A stretch of DNA of 64,000 nt, taken from contig CANTAL010000136.1 of the NCBI GenBank assembly GCA_947650365.1, forward strand, positions 434,001-498,000, read 5' to 3'. Every line of letters begins with the position of its first letter. Positions within the stretch are counted from its first letter, which is position 1. Below, one piece after another: positions 1 through 12,600 of this stretch. The DNA is from Chamaelirium japonicum (taxonomy: Eukaryota; Streptophyta; Magnoliopsida; Liliales; Melanthiaceae). Below the pieces are notes generated by a model. That model ran no database searches. It saw only the letters and a list, made by a program, of their open reading frames with translations, and was not told the origin of the DNA. A program made the translations under genes and the position numbers.

Positions 1-45
1 CTCTATGGCTTTAACGACGAGAGGTCGCAAAGCCGGAGGAGGTCA

Positions 46-666
46 CTGCTCAACTGCCTTCCCCTTCCGGTCTAACACCGCATCTTCAAGCTTGATGTGT
101 TGCTGGACAAGGGCGAAGAGCTCGACCATCGTGCGGGGATCTTTGATCACCAGCACATTATGAAGTTTACTTCTCTCGGGGAGGGTGTTCCGGAAAGCGC
201 TTACCGTCGTGCGATCTTGGCCGACCGCGTCGTCCAGAGCGAGGTAGGTGCTTCGAAAACGCGTTGCGAAGCTTCGAAGGGTTTCGTGGGTTCCCATGGC
301 CAAGGTGAAGAGAGACTCAATCCTCTTAGGAGGTTGCCTGTTGCAGCGGTATTGCTCCAGAAACAATCTGGAGAGAGTAGGGAAGTCTGGAATGGTGCCC
401 GATGGTAATTTGTGGAACCAGTTTAGCGCCGAGCCCATCAAGCTACTCGGGAAAGCCCGGCACAAGACATGGTCTTGGTCCCGGAAAAATAACAGCTTTC
501 GGTAAGCCAAGAGATGGTCGACAGGATCTTGCGATCCATCGAACAGTACAAACTTGGGCAGGGTCCAATGGTGAGGGAAACCTCCTTGGTGCACCTCACT
601 CGTGAAGGGCGAGCTCCCTCCGTAGGCGGCGAGATCCTCCAATAGATCCACCGGTGCACTAGGTCG
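46..666 (-). other. Retrotransposon gag core domain (Retrotrans_gag type)
   Basis: This 207-codon stretch is open between the TAG at 667-669 and the TGA at 43-45. It contains the plant gag signature: FDGSQDP at about bases 543-523, followed by DHLLAYR, then CRAFPSSLMGSALNWF, then a LPSGTI segment, the FPTLSRLFLEQY helix, and LRSFATRFR further on. This order (F-DG-x-DP, a helical stretch with AFP...L-G-A--WF, then F--L---F---Y) is the classic Retrotrans_gag pattern of Ty3/gypsy elements. It ends with a lysine-rich tail (RKGKAVEQ) where a linker to the zinc knuckle would follow. The core itself has no internal stop, so the damage lies around it. Domain identity is high confidence from the motifs. 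Confidence 0.9.
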
Positions 667-669
667 CTA

Positions 670-1344
670 CCAGTGCCCAGGGAGAACTCCCAAAGGCGGC
701 TGCGCAGGTCCTAGGCGGTCGCGTACGCTTCCTTTCGGGAGGTCCGGGCCCGTATCGTGGCGACCTGAACGGGGTTCCTCCTGGCGACCTTCCCGGCGTC
801 CACCGGTGGGCTGCTTTGCTACGAGAGTGGGTTGATGAGAGGCGGTCACCTCTTGGGCAGCACCAGGTATCACCTCCGTGGGCTCCTTCCCTCGTCGGCG
901 ATGGCGCGGGTCACGGTCTCTCTCGAGAGATCTCGCCTCCGACTCGTCGGAGTCGGCGCTCCTGCCTCGGCGGTGGGGAAGGGTTACTCGTGAGGTCGCC
1001 TTGTTGCTAGACCGCTGGGTCACCAGCTTTTGCAACCTTGTAAGCGGGGTTTCGCGCACCCTGCGCACGGCCGTTCTCTCGGCCTGGGGCTCCGGATGGG
1101 AAGTCCGTCGGGCAGGTACGGCCATGTGCAGACGCGACAAGACAGGAGGTCGCACGGGGGATGGAACCCTCGCTAGCCCAGATCGCCGGCTTACCATCGG
1201 GACCTGACGCAGCCGCGTCAGTTCCTCCATCATGGCCCGCCGGGTGGCCAACATCTCCAACTGGAGCTGGTCACTGAGCGGGACAAGAGGATGGGGGGTC
1301 TTAGCAGGAGGTTTGCTGCATATAGACCCCGCACGGGTCCTTGT
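670..1344 (-). other. gag N-terminal low-complexity region (open between two stops)
   Basis: This stretch of 225 codons is open between the TGA at 1345-1347 and the TAG at 667-669, in the same frame as the gag core. It begins with a Pro/Ser/Lys-rich segment, then a short helical stretch (MEELTRLRQ) that could form a coiled coil. A long Arg/Glu/Asp-rich part follows, with ERDRDPRHRRRGKEP. No catalytic motif is present. Charged, poorly conserved N-terminal extensions ahead of the gag core are usual in plant Tat-type elements. I assign it to gag by frame and position, not by a recognisable domain. Confidence 0.72.
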
Positions 1345-1374
1345 TCACCTGCGTCCCCTCTCCGCCGGAGTCAT

Positions 1375-1445
1375 CCTTGGGTTATGAGAGTCCACGGCTT
1401 TTAACCGTGTGGTCATGGGCGTTCCCACAGGAACCAGTCGAAAGA
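1375..1445 (-). other. Untranslated leader between primer-binding site and gag ATG
   Basis: This 71-nt interval separates the primer-binding site from the gag start. It contains a small inverted repeat, CACGG at 1393-1397 and CCGTG at 1405-1409 with a 7-nt loop. It also has a second TCCCACAG (plus strand, 1423-1430), 23 bp from the one in the primer site. In retroelements this interval often holds packaging or dimerisation structure; here that role is inference. Confidence 0.5.
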
Positions 1446-1462
1446 TCCCACAGACAGTGCCA
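1446..1462 (-). promoter_or_regulatory. Degenerate primer-binding site (PBS)
   Basis: On the minus strand the sequence reads TGGCACTGTCTGTGGGA, starting with the TGG that pairs with the CCA tail of a tRNA primer. It begins 2 nt after the CA that ends the LTR, the expected spacing. The form common in plant gypsy elements is TGGCGCCGTCTGTGGGA. The two differences are CG to CA and CG to TG, both expected of methylated CpG decay. The primer tRNA cannot be named with confidence. Confidence 0.82.
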
Positions 1463-1552
1463 AATGTTTGGGGATATTTTTTACTGGTCCGTGCGGTCTA
1501 CCTGCAAGGCAAAGAAAAATATAAGAACGGCTGGCTCCCTTAGGAGCGCAGG

Positions 1553-1571
1553 CCCTCCGACACTCAAGTCA
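1553..1571 (-). promoter_or_regulatory. Conserved plant Tat-type LTR motif (R/U5)
   Basis: The minus strand reads TGACTTGAGTGTCGGAGGG. I recognise ACTTGAGCGTCGGAGGG as a block conserved near R/U5 in many plant Tat/Retand LTRs. The single difference here is C to T at a CpG. It lies about 90 bp from the inner LTR end, downstream of the TATA box, as expected. Its function in these elements is not established. Confidence 0.7.
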
Positions 1572-1656
1572 GTCTCAGGTGATCAATCGAGAGCTGTTGT
1601 AGACGAAAGTGGTAGGGAAAAGGATTTCCAACCTGTACTTCGGAGCCTGGGGGGGT

Positions 1657-1666
1657 GCATTTATAG
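1657..1666 (-). promoter_or_regulatory. Probable LTR TATA box
   Basis: The minus strand reads CTATAAATGC, a good plant TATA box. It is about 195 bp upstream of the inner LTR end. That leaves room for an R-U5 of about 165 bp if transcription starts some 30 nt downstream, near 1630. No other comparable TATA element was seen in this orientation in the LTR. Confidence 0.65.
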
Positions 1667-2195
1667 ACATTGGCGACCTACCGATGCCCAACACGTGGAG
1701 GTTCTTTCCGGTGCCTTCTAGGCCACCCACGTTCTGGCTCACATGGGTCTCTGTCAGTCCTTGGGACTTGGACTCCTGACATTCTTCGTCGTGTAGCTTG
1801 CCTGACGAAGTAGTGGGGGAGAGTATTTTTTTTGTTGCTGCCAGATGGCTATTTCGGGAATGTTCAAGTCCGGGAGGTCCCGAACCGACTCGGGCGGGCT
1901 TTCATGGACTACAATCGTCCACGTAGCTTCAGAGGGGTTTCGACACCTGGCAGCCTTTGTCACGAGTCGGGCTCTTAGGAGGGCGACCCCTTCGACAACG
2001 GGAGCGGCCTGATGATCTCTTTGAGCGCTCTACCGGTGTTTGTCGATGCCCTTCTAAGTTTTCTCTTTGGTCAAAGCTCCCACACGAGCCTTGGGGCGGG
2101 CTCCAGTATGAGAGGGGGGCGAGGGCGTGCTCCCGCGCGAGTTCGTCATCCTTTGGATTCCTGGGGTGTATGAGATCCATAAAAAGGGGCGAACT

Positions 2196-2675
2196 GATGG
2201 CGAGCTCCAGGGGCTGGGGCGAGCTCCGTTGCGAGCTGGGGAGCGAGCTCCTTGCGAGCTAGGAGGCGTGCTCCTCACGAGCGGGGAGCGAGCTCCTTGC
2301 GAGCTAGGAGGTGTGCTCCTCGCGAGCGGGGAGCGAGCTCCTTGTGAGGTGGGGTAGCGAGCTCCTCGCGAGCTGGGGGGGGAGAGCTCCTTACGAGCTG
2401 GGGGGACGAGCTCCTTACGAGCTATGGGGCGAGCTACTCGCGGGCTGTTTGGAGCGAGCTCCTTGCGAGATTAGGCGAGCTCCCGGGTGAGCTGGGTGCG
2501 TGCTCACACAAGTGCCCATACAGCCCAATGTGGATCTCGCTCCCAGTTGAGATGAGTCGGCGAGCTGGTGGCGGGCTCCTCGCGAGCGGGAGGGCAAGCT
2601 GCTCTTGGCGAGCTGGGGGGCGCGAGCCCTTTGGCGAGCTGGGGGGCGAGCTATGGGCGAGCTCCTTGAGATCCT
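2196..2675. repeat. GAGCTC/GCGAGCT-rich minisatellite in LTR U3
   Basis: The stretch is built from short units carrying GCGAGCTCCTTGCGAGCT. Phrases starting GAGCGAGCTC recur at 2241, 2286 and 2331, an exact 45-bp period made of two related half-units of about 22 bp. Downstream the repeat degenerates to units of about 28-30 bp (2350-2450) and then looser copies to about 2675. Each unit holds GAGCTC or AGCTCGC dyads. It sits in U3, upstream of the TATA box, where it could change enhancer strength or local structure; that is inference. It is unrelated to the 23-bp satellite. Confidence 0.8.
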
Positions 2676-2714
2676 CCTGTGTGATGTTCAAAATACGGGG
2701 TTTTCGGCTACCCC

Positions 2715-2724
2715 CAACACGATC
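2715..2724. other. Retrotransposon/satellite junction with predicted target site duplication
   Basis: The LTR ends CCCCAACA on the plus strand at 2719 and the next bases are CGATC, the start of a perfect satellite monomer. No linker separates them, so the element integrated into existing satellite. Ty3/gypsy integrases make 5-bp target duplications, so CGATC (2720-2724) should also flank the 3' LTR left of the window. The partner copy is not visible here. Confidence 0.82.
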
Positions 2725-3628
2725 CATTCTAATTCATTTGCACGATCCATTCTAATTCATTCATATGATCCATTCTAATTCATTCATACAATCCATTCTA
2801 ATTCTTTCGCACGAATGTATCCATTCTAATTCATTCGTACGATACACCCTAATTCCTTCGTATGATCCATTCTAATTCATTCGAACGAATGTATCCATTC
2901 TAATTCATTCGTACGATCCATTCGAATTCATTCATATGATCCATTCTAATTCATTCATACGATCCATTCTAATTCATTCGCACGAATGTATCCATTCTAA
3001 TTCATTCGTACGATCCATTCTAATTCATTCGCACAATCTATTCTAATTCATTCGTACGATCCATTCTAATTCATTCGCACGATCCATTCTAATTCATTTG
3101 CACGATCCATTCTAATTCATTCATACAATCCATTCTAATTCTTTTGCACAAATGTATCCATTCTAATTCATTCGTACGATCCATTCTAATTCCTTCGTAT
3201 GATCCATTATAATTCCTTCGTACGATCCATTCTTATTCCTTCGTATGATCCATTCTATTTCATTCGTATGATCCATTCTAATTCCTTCGTACGATCCATT
3301 CTAATTCATTCCCATGAATGTATCCATTCTAATTCATACGTACGATCCATTCTAATTTATTCATACGATCCAATCTAATTCATTCACAAGATCCATTCTA
3401 ATTCATTCGCAAGAATGTATCTATTCTAATTCATTCCTACGATCCATTCTAATTCATTCGCATAATCTATTCTAATTCATTCGTACGATCCATTCTAATT
3501 CATTAGCACGATCCATTCTAATTCTTTCGTACGATCCATTCTATTTCATTCGTACGATCCATTCTTACTCATTCGTACGATCCATTCTAATTCATTCGCA
3601 CGAATGTATCCTTTCTAATTCATTCGTA

Positions 3629-6600
3629 CGACCCATTCTAATTCATTCGCATGATCCATTCTAATTCATTCATACGATCCATTCTTATTCATTCGTACGA
3701 TCCATTCTAATTCATTCGCACGATCCATTCTAATTCATTCATACGATCCATTCTAATTCATTCACACGAATGTATCCATTCTAATTCATTCGTACGATCC
3801 ATTCTAATTCATTCGCACAATCTATTCAAATTCATTCGTACGATCCATTGTAATTCATTAGCATGATCCATTCTAATTCATTTGTACGATCCATTCTATT
3901 TCAATCATACGATCCATTCTTACTCATTCGTACCATCCATTCTAATTCATTCGCACGAATGTATCCATTCTAATTCATTCGTACGATCCATTCTGATTCA
4001 TTCGCACGATCCATTCTAATTCATTCATACGATACATTCTAATTCATTCGCACAATCTATTCTAATTTATTCATACGATCCATTCTAATTCATTAGCACG
4101 ATCCATTCTAATTCATTCATACGATCCATTCTATTTCATTCGTACGATCCATTCTTACTCATTCATACGATCCATTCTAATTCATTTGCACGAATGTATC
4201 CATTCTAATTCATTCGTACGATCCATTCTAATTCATTCGCACGATCCAGTCTAATTCATTCATACGATCCATTCTAATTCATTCGTACGATCCATTCTAA
4301 TTCATTCGCAAGATCCATTCAAATTCATTCATACGATCCATTCTAATTCATTCATACAATCCATTCTAATTCTTTCGCACGAATGTATCCATTCTAATTC
4401 ATTCGTACAATCCACCCTAATTCCTTCGTATAATCCATTCTAATTCATTCACACGAATGTATCCATTCTAATTCATTCGTATGATCCATTCGAGTTCATT
4501 CATACGATCCATTCTAATTCATTCAAATGATCCATTCTAATTCATTCGCACGAATGTATCCATTCTAATTCATTCGTACGATCCATTCTAATTCATTCGC
4601 ACAATCTATTCTAATTCATTCGTACGATCCATTCTAATTCATTCACACGATCCATTCCAATTCATTTGTACGATCTATTCTAATTCATTCATACAATCCA
4701 TTCTAATTCTTTTGCACGAATGTATCCATTCTAATTTATTCGTACGATCCATTCAAATTCCTTCATACGATCCATTCTAATTCCTTCGTATGATCCATTC
4801 AAATTCCTTCGTTTGATCCATTCTAATTCATTCCCATGAATGTATCCATTCTAATTCATACGTACGATCCATTCTAATTCATTCATACGATCCAATCTAA
4901 TTCATTCATACGATCCATTCTAATTCATTCGCACGAATGTATCCATTCTAATTCATTCTAATTCCTTCGTACGATCCATTCGTACGATACATTCTAATTC
5001 AATCGCACGAATGTATCCATTCTAATTCATTCGTATGATCCATTCGAATTCATTCGCACAATCTATTATAATTCATTCGTACGATCCATTTTAATTCATT
5101 AGCATGATCCATTCTAAGTCATTCGTACGAACCATTCTATTTCATTCGTACGATCCATTCTTACTCATTCGTACGATCCATTCTAATTCATTCGCACGAA
5201 TGTATCCATTCTAATTCATTCGCACGATCCATTCTAATTCATTCATACGAACCATTCTAATTCATTTGTACGATCCATTCTAATTCATACGCATGATCCA
5301 TTCTAATTCATTCATACGATCCATTCGAATTCGTTCATACGATCCATTCTAATTCATTCGCACGAATGTATCCATTCTTATTCATTAGTATGATCCATTC
5401 TAATTCATTCGCACGATCCATTCTAATTCGTTCATACGATCCAGTCTAATTCATTCGTATGATCCATTCTAATTCATTCGTACGAATGTATCCATTCTAA
5501 TTCATTCGTACGATCCATTCTAATTCATTCGTACGATCCATTCTTACTCATTTGTACGATCCATTCAAATTCAATCGTACGATCCATTCTAATTCATTCG
5601 TACGATCCATTCTAATTCGTTCGCACAATCTATTCTAATTCATTCGTACGATCCATTTTAATTCATTAGCACGATCCATTCTAATTCATTCGTACGATCC
5701 ATTCAATTTCATTCGTACGATCCATTCTTACTCATTCGTACGATCCATTCTAATTCATTCGCATGAATGTATCCATTCTAATTCATTCGTACGATCCATT
5801 CTAATTCATTCGCACAATGTATTCTACTTCATTCGTACGATCCATTCTAATTCATTCGCACGATCCATTCTAATTCATTTGCACGATCCATTCTAATTCA
5901 TTCATATGGTCCATTCTAATTCTTTTGCATGAATGTATCCATTCTAATTCCTTCGTACGATCCATTCTAATTCCTTCGTATGATCCATTCTAATTCCTTC
6001 GTATGATCTATTCTAATTAATTCATACGATCCATTCTAATTCATTCATATGATCCATTCAAATTCATTCGTACGATCCATTCTAATTCATTCGCACAATC
6101 TATTCTAATTTATTCGTACGATCCATTCTAATTCATTAGCACGATCCATTCTAATTCATTCCTACGATCCATTCTATTTTATTCATACGATCCAATTGTA
6201 CTCATTCGTACGATCCATTCTAATTCATTCGAATGAATGCATCCATTCTAATTCATTCGTACGATCCATTCTAATTCATTCGCACGATCCATTCTAATTC
6301 ATTCGTACGATCCATTCAAATTCATTCGCACGGTCCATTCTAATTCATTCATACGATCCATTCTAATCCATTCATACAATCCATTCTAATTCTTTCGCAC
6401 GAATGTGTCCATTCTAATTCATTCGTACAATCCACTCTAATTCCTTCGTATGATCCATTCTAATTCATTCACACGAATGTATCCATTCTAATTCATTCGT
6501 ACGATCCATTCGAATTCATTCATACGATCCATTCTAATTCATTCATACGATCCATTCTAATTTATTCGCACGAATGTATCCATTCTAATTCATTCATACG

Positions 6601-9600
6601 ATCCATTCTAATTCATTCGCACAATCTATTCTAATTCATTCGTACGATCCATTCTAATTCATTCACACGATCCATTCTAATTTATTTCTACAATCCATTC
6701 TAATTCATTCATACAATCCATTCTAATTCTTTTGCACGAATATATCCATTCTAATTCATTCGTACGATCCGTTCTTATTCCTTCATACGATCCATTCTAA
6801 TTCCTTCGTATGATCCATTCTAATTCCTTCGTTCGATCATTCTAATTCATTCCCATGAATGTATCCATTCTAATTGATACGTACGATCCATTCTAATTCA
6901 TTCATACGATCCAATCTAATTCATTCATACGATCCATTCTAATTCATTCGCACGAATGTATCCATTCTAATTCATTCTAATTCCTTCGTACGATCCATTC
7001 GTACGATACATTCTAATTCCTTCGCACGAATGTATCCATTCTAATTCAACCGTATGATCCATTCGAATTCATTCGCACAATCTATTCTAATTCATTCGTA
7101 CGATCCATTCTAATTCATTAGCACGATCCATTCTAATTCATTCATACGAACCATTCTATTTCATTCGTATGATCCATTCTAATTCATTCGCACGATCCTT
7201 TCTAATTCATTCATACGATCCATTCTAATTCATTCGTACGATCCATTCTAATTCATTCGCACGATCCATTCTAATTCATTCATACGATCCATTCTAATTT
7301 ATTCATACGATCCATTCTAATTCATTCGCTCGAATGTATCCATTCTAATTCATTCGTACGATCCATTCTAATTCATTCACACGATCCATTCTAATTCATT
7401 CATTCATACGATCCAGTCTAATTCATTCGAACGATCCATTCTTATTCATTCGTATGATCCATTCAATTTCATTCGTACGATCCATTTTAATTCGTTCGCA
7501 CAATCTATTCTAATTCATTCGTACGATCCATTCTAATTCATTAGCACGATTCATTCTAATTCATTCGTACGATCCTTTCTATTTCATTCGTACGATCCAT
7601 TCTTACTCATTCGTACGATCCATTTTAAATCATTCGCACGAATGTATCAATTCTAATTCATTCATACGTTCTATTCTAATTCATTCGCACGATCCACTCT
7701 AATTCATTCATACGATCCATTCTAATTCATTCGTACGATCCATTCGAATTCATTCACACGATCCATTCTAATTCATTCATACGATCCATTCTAATTCATT
7801 CATACGATCCATTCTAATTCATTCGCACAAATGTATCCATTCAAATTCATTCGTACGATCCATTCTAATTCATTCGCACGAATGTATCCATTCTAATTCA
7901 TTTGTACGATCCATTCTAATTCATTCGCACGATCCATTCTAATTCATTCGTACGATCCAGTCTAATTCATTCGTATGATCCATTCTAATTCATTCGTACG
8001 AATGTATCCATTCTAATTCATTCGTGCGATCCATTCTAATTCATTCGCACGATCCAGTCTAATTCATTCGCACGATCAATTCTAATTCATTCGTACGATC
8101 CATTCTAGTTCATTCGTACGATCCATTCTTACTCATTCGTACGATCCATTCTAATTCATTCGCATGAATGTTTTCATTCTAATTCATTCGTACGATCCAT
8201 TCTAATTCATTCGCACGATCTATTCTAATTCATTCAAACGATCCATTCTAATTCATTCGTACGATCCATTCTAATTCATTCGCACGATCTATTCTAATTC
8301 ATTCATACGATCCATTCTAATTTATTCATACAATCCATTCTAATTCTTTCGCACGAATGTATCCATTCTAATTCATTCGTACGATCCACCCTAATTCCTT
8401 CGTATGATCCATTCTAATTTATTCGCATGAATGTATGTATTCTAATTCATTCGTACGATCCATTCGAATTCATTCATACGATCCATTCTAATTCACTCAT
8501 ACGATCCATTCTAATTCATTCGCACGAATGTATCCATTCTAATTCATTCGTACGATCCATTCAAATTTATTCGCACAATCTATTCTAATTCATTCGTACG
8601 ATCCATTCTAATTCATTCGCACGATCCATTCTAATTCATTTGTACGATCCATTCTAATTTATTCATACGATCCATTCTAATTCTTTTGCACGAATGTATC
8701 CATTCTAATTCATTCGTACGATCCATTCTAATTCCTTCATACGATCCATTCTAATTCCTTCGTATGATCCATTCTAATTCCTTCGTTCGATCCATTCTAA
8801 TTCACTCCCGTGAATGTATCCATTCTAATTCATACGTACGATCCATTCTAATTCATTCATACGATCCAGTCTAATTCATTCGTACGATCCATTCTAATTC
8901 ATTCGTACGAATGTATCCATTCTAATTCATTCGTACGATCCATTCTAATTCATTCGCACAATCAAATTTAATTCATTCGCACGATCCATTCTAATTCATT
9001 CGTACGATCCATTCAGTTTCATTCGTACGATCCATTCTTACTCATTCGTACGATCCATTCAAATTCATACGTACGATCCATTCTAATTCATTCGTACGAT
9101 CCATTCTAAATCGTTCGCACAATCTATTCTAATTCATTCGTACGATCCATTCTAATTCATTAGCACGATCTATTCTAATTCATTCGTACGATCCATTCTA
9201 TTTCATTCGTATGATCCATTCTTACTCATTCGTATGATCCATTCAAATTCATTCGCACGAATGTATCCATTCTAATTCATTCATACGTTCCATTCTAATT
9301 CATTCGTACGATCCATTCTAATTCATTCGTACGATCCATTCTAATTCATTCATACGATCCATTCTAATTCATTCATACGATCCATTCTTATTCATTCGCA
9401 CGAATGTATCCATTCTAATTCATTCGTACGATCCATTCTATTTTATTCGCACGATCCATTCTAATTCATTCATACGATCCAGTCTAATTCATTCGTACGA
9501 TCCATTCTAATTCATTCGTACGAATGTATCCATTCTAATTCATTCGTACAATCCATTCTAATTCATTCGCACGATCCAATCTAATACATTCGCATGATCC

Positions 9601-12600
9601 ATTCTAATTCATTCGTACGATCCATTTTATTTCATTCGTACGATCCATTCTTACGCATTCGTTCGATCCATTCTAATTCATTCGCATAAATGTATCCATT
9701 CTACTTCATTCGTACGATCCATTCTAATTCATTCGCACGAATGTATCCATTCTAATTCATTCGTACGATTCATTCTAATTCATTCGCACAATACATTCTA
9801 ATTCATTCATACGATCCATTCTAATTCATTCGCACGATCCATTCTAATTCATTTGCACGATCCATTCTAATTCATTCATACAGTCCATTCTAATTCTTTT
9901 GCACGAATGTATCCATTCTAATTCCTTCGTACGATCCATTCTAATTCCTTCGTACGATCCATTCTATTTCATTCGTATGATCCATTCTAATTCCTTCGTA
10001 CGATCAATTCTAATTCATTCCCATGAATGTATCCATTCTAATTTATACGTACGATCCATTCTAATTCATTCATACGATCCAATCTAATTCATTCATACGA
10101 TCCATTCTAATTCATTCGCACGAATGTGTCCATTCTGATTCATTCGTACGATCCATTCTAATTCATTCGCACTATCTTTTCAAATTTATTAGTACGATCC
10201 ATTCTAATTCATTAGCCTGATCCATTCTAATTCATTCGTACGATCCATTCTATTTCATTCGTACGATCCATTCTAACTCATTCATACGATCCATTCTAAT
10301 TCATTCGCACGAATGTATCCATTCTAATTCATTCGTACGATCCATTCTAATTCATTCGCACGATCCATTCTAATTCATTCATACGATCCATTCTAATTCA
10401 GTTGTACGATCCAATCTAATTCATTCGCACAATCTATTCTAATTCATTCGTACGATCCATTCTAATTCGTTAGCACGATCCATTCTAATTCATTCATACG
10501 ATCCATTCTATTTCATTCGTACGATCCATTATTACTCATTCGTACGATCCATTCTAATTCATTCGCACGAATGTATCCATTCTAATTCATTCGTATGATC
10601 CATTCTAACTCATTTGCACGATCTATTCTAATTCATTCATACGATCCATTCTAATTCATTCTTACGATCCATTCTAATTCATTTGCACGATCCATTCTAA
10701 TTCATTCATATGATCCATTCTAATTCATTCGTACAATCCATTCTAATTCTTTCGCACGAATGTATCCATTCTAATTCATTCGTACGATCCACCCTAATTC
10801 CTTCGTATGATCCATTCTAATTCATTCGAACGAATGTATCCATTCTAATTCATTCGTACGATCCATTATAATTCATTCATACGATCCATTCTAATTCATT
10901 CGCACGAATGTATCCATTCTAATTCATTCGTATGATCCATTCTAATTCATTCGCGCAATCTATTCTAATTCATTCGTACGATCCATTCTAATTCATTTGC
11001 ACGATCCATTCTAATTGATTTGCACGATCCATTCTAATTCATTCATACAATCCATTCTAATTCTTTTGCACAAATGTATCCATTCTTATTCATTCGTACG
11101 ATCCATTCTAATTCCTTCGTACGATCCATTATAATTCCTTCATACGATCCATTATAATTCCTTCGTACGATCCATTCTATTTCATTCGTATGATCCATTC
11201 TAATTCCTTCGTACGATCCATTCTAATTCATTCCCATGAATGTATCCATTCTAATTCATACGTACGATCCATTCTAATTCATTCATACGATCCAATCTAA
11301 TTCATTCATAAGATCCATTCTAATTCATTCGCACGAATGTATCTATTCTAATTAATTCGTACGATCCATTCTAATTCATCCGCACAATCTATTCTAATTC
11401 ATTCGTACGATCCATTCTAATTCATTAGCACGATCCATTCTAATTCTTTCGTACGATCCATTCTATTTCATTCGTACGATCCATTCTTACTCATTCGTAC
11501 GATCCATTCTAATTCATTCGCACGAATGTATCCTTTCTAATTCATTCGTATGACCCATTCTAATTCATTCGCATGATCCATTCTAATTCATTCGTACGAT
11601 CCATTCTAATTCATTCGCACGATCCATTCTAATTCATTCATACGATCCATTCTAATTCATTCATACGATCCATTCTAATTCATTCACACGAATGTATCCA
11701 TTCTAATTCATTCGTACGATCCATTCTTATTCATTCGCACAATCTATTCAAATTCATTCGTACGATCCATTCTAATTCATTAGCACGATCCATTCTAATT
11801 CATTCGTACGATCCATTCTATTTCAATCGTACGACCCATTCTTACTCATTCGTACTATCCATTCTAATTCATTCGCACGAATGTATCCATTCTAATTCAT
11901 TCGTACGATCCATTCTGATTCATTCGCACGATCCATTCTAATTCATTCATACGATACATTCTAATTCATTCGCACAATCTATTCTAATTTATTTGTACGA
12001 TCCATTCTAATTCATTTGCACGATCCATTATATTTCATTCGTACGATCCATTCTTACTCATTCGTATGATCCATTCTAACTCATTCGCACGAATGTATCC
12101 ATTCTAATTCATTCGTACGATCCATTCTAATTCATTCGCACGATCCATTCTAATTCATTCATACGATCCATTCTAATTCATTCATACAATCCATTCTAAT
12201 TCTTTCGCACGAATGTATCCATTCTAATTCATTCGTACAATCCACCCTAATTCCTTCGTATGATCCATTCTAATTCATTCACACGAATGTATCCATTCTA
12301 ATTCATTCGTATGATCCATTCGAATTCATTCATACGATCCATTCTAATTCATTCGCACGAATGTATCTATTCTAATTCATTCGTACGATCCATTCTAATT
12401 CATTCGCACAATCTATTCTAATTCAATCGTACGATCCATTCTAATTCATTCACATGATCCATTCTAATTCATTTGTACGATCCATTCTAATTCATTCATA
12501 CAGTCCATTCTAATTCTTTTGCACGAATGTATCCATTCTAATTTATTCGTACGATCCATTCTAATTCCTTCATACGATCCATTCTAATTCCTTCGTATGA

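Larger units (their letters stand above)
1..1374 (-). pseudogene. gag: gag polyprotein pseudogene (5' part, three in-frame stops)
   Basis: Gag is the capsid-forming structural protein of the retrotransposon and packages its RNA into virus-like particles in the cytoplasm. I chose ATG at 1374-1372 as start because it lies 71 nt downstream of the primer site and the same frame runs 458 codons to the window edge. The frame is broken by TGA at 1347-1345 (about codon 10), TAG at 669-667 (about codon 236) and TGA at 45-43 (about codon 444). There is no frameshift between them. The two TGA codons could derive from CGA arginine codons by CpG deamination, and the TAG from CAG in a CHG context; this is inference. 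The N-terminal half is arginine- and glutamate-rich and probably disordered. The C-terminal half holds the conserved gag core. No CCHC zinc knuckle is visible; it would lie left of the window. It could only be expressed by readthrough, so I call it a pseudogene. Confidence 0.88.
1..2719 (-). mobile_element. Ty3/gypsy (Tat/Retand-like) LTR retrotransposon, 5' portion, truncated by window edge
   Basis: Seen: read on the minus strand, the order is LTR (2719 to 1465), primer-binding site (1462 to 1446), short leader, then a long gag frame from ATG 1374 that leaves the window at base 1. This is the 5' end of an LTR retrotransposon. Known of the family: the gag core, the LTR motif ACTTGAGYGTCGGAGGG and a primer site of the TGGCGCCGTCTGTGGG type are characteristic of plant Tat/Retand Ty3/gypsy elements. 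The protease, reverse transcriptase, RNase H, integrase and 3' LTR should lie left of base 1. The element is degenerate, with three in-frame gag stops and CpG-type changes in conserved sites, so it is probably not autonomous. Its GC-rich composition contrasts sharply with the AT-rich satellite beside it. The lineage call below Ty3/gypsy is an inference from gag and LTR, because pol is not visible. Confidence 0.93.
1465..2719 (-). repeat. 5' long terminal repeat (LTR), about 1255 bp
   Basis: The LTR ends are TG (minus strand 2719-2718, TGTTGGGGG) and CA (1466-1465, CCCCAAACA), a near-perfect short terminal inverted repeat. The inner end is followed by a 2-nt spacer and the primer site. The outer end is followed directly by satellite. 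A TATA box at about 1659-1666 puts U3 at roughly 1635-2719 and R plus U5 at roughly 1465-1635. U3 holds a GAGCTC-rich minisatellite. The second LTR copy is outside the window, so ends are inferred from the TG/CA motif, the primer site and the satellite junction, not from an LTR pair. Several short open frames cross this LTR on both strands but none resembles a protein. Confidence 0.87.

Noticed and set aside
97-1207. Plus-strand open frames opposite gag
   Set aside because: They are antisense shadows of the GC-rich gag frame with no recognisable domain, while the minus strand has clear gag motifs.
2165-2185. CATAAAAAGG as a promoter on the plus strand
   Set aside because: It opposes the element's orientation and nothing codes downstream; the minus-strand TATA at 1657-1666 fits the LTR far better.
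1341-2755. Several open frames on both strands within the LTR, some crossing into the satellite
   Set aside because: LTRs do not normally encode proteins; these arise from the GAGCTC minisatellite, and two cross the LTR/satellite boundary, which no real gene would be expected to do.
9899-10087. Open frame of 62 codons in the satellite
   Set aside because: Same repetitive peptide pattern as the other satellite frames; no domain, no promoter, and equivalent HOR copies carry stops.
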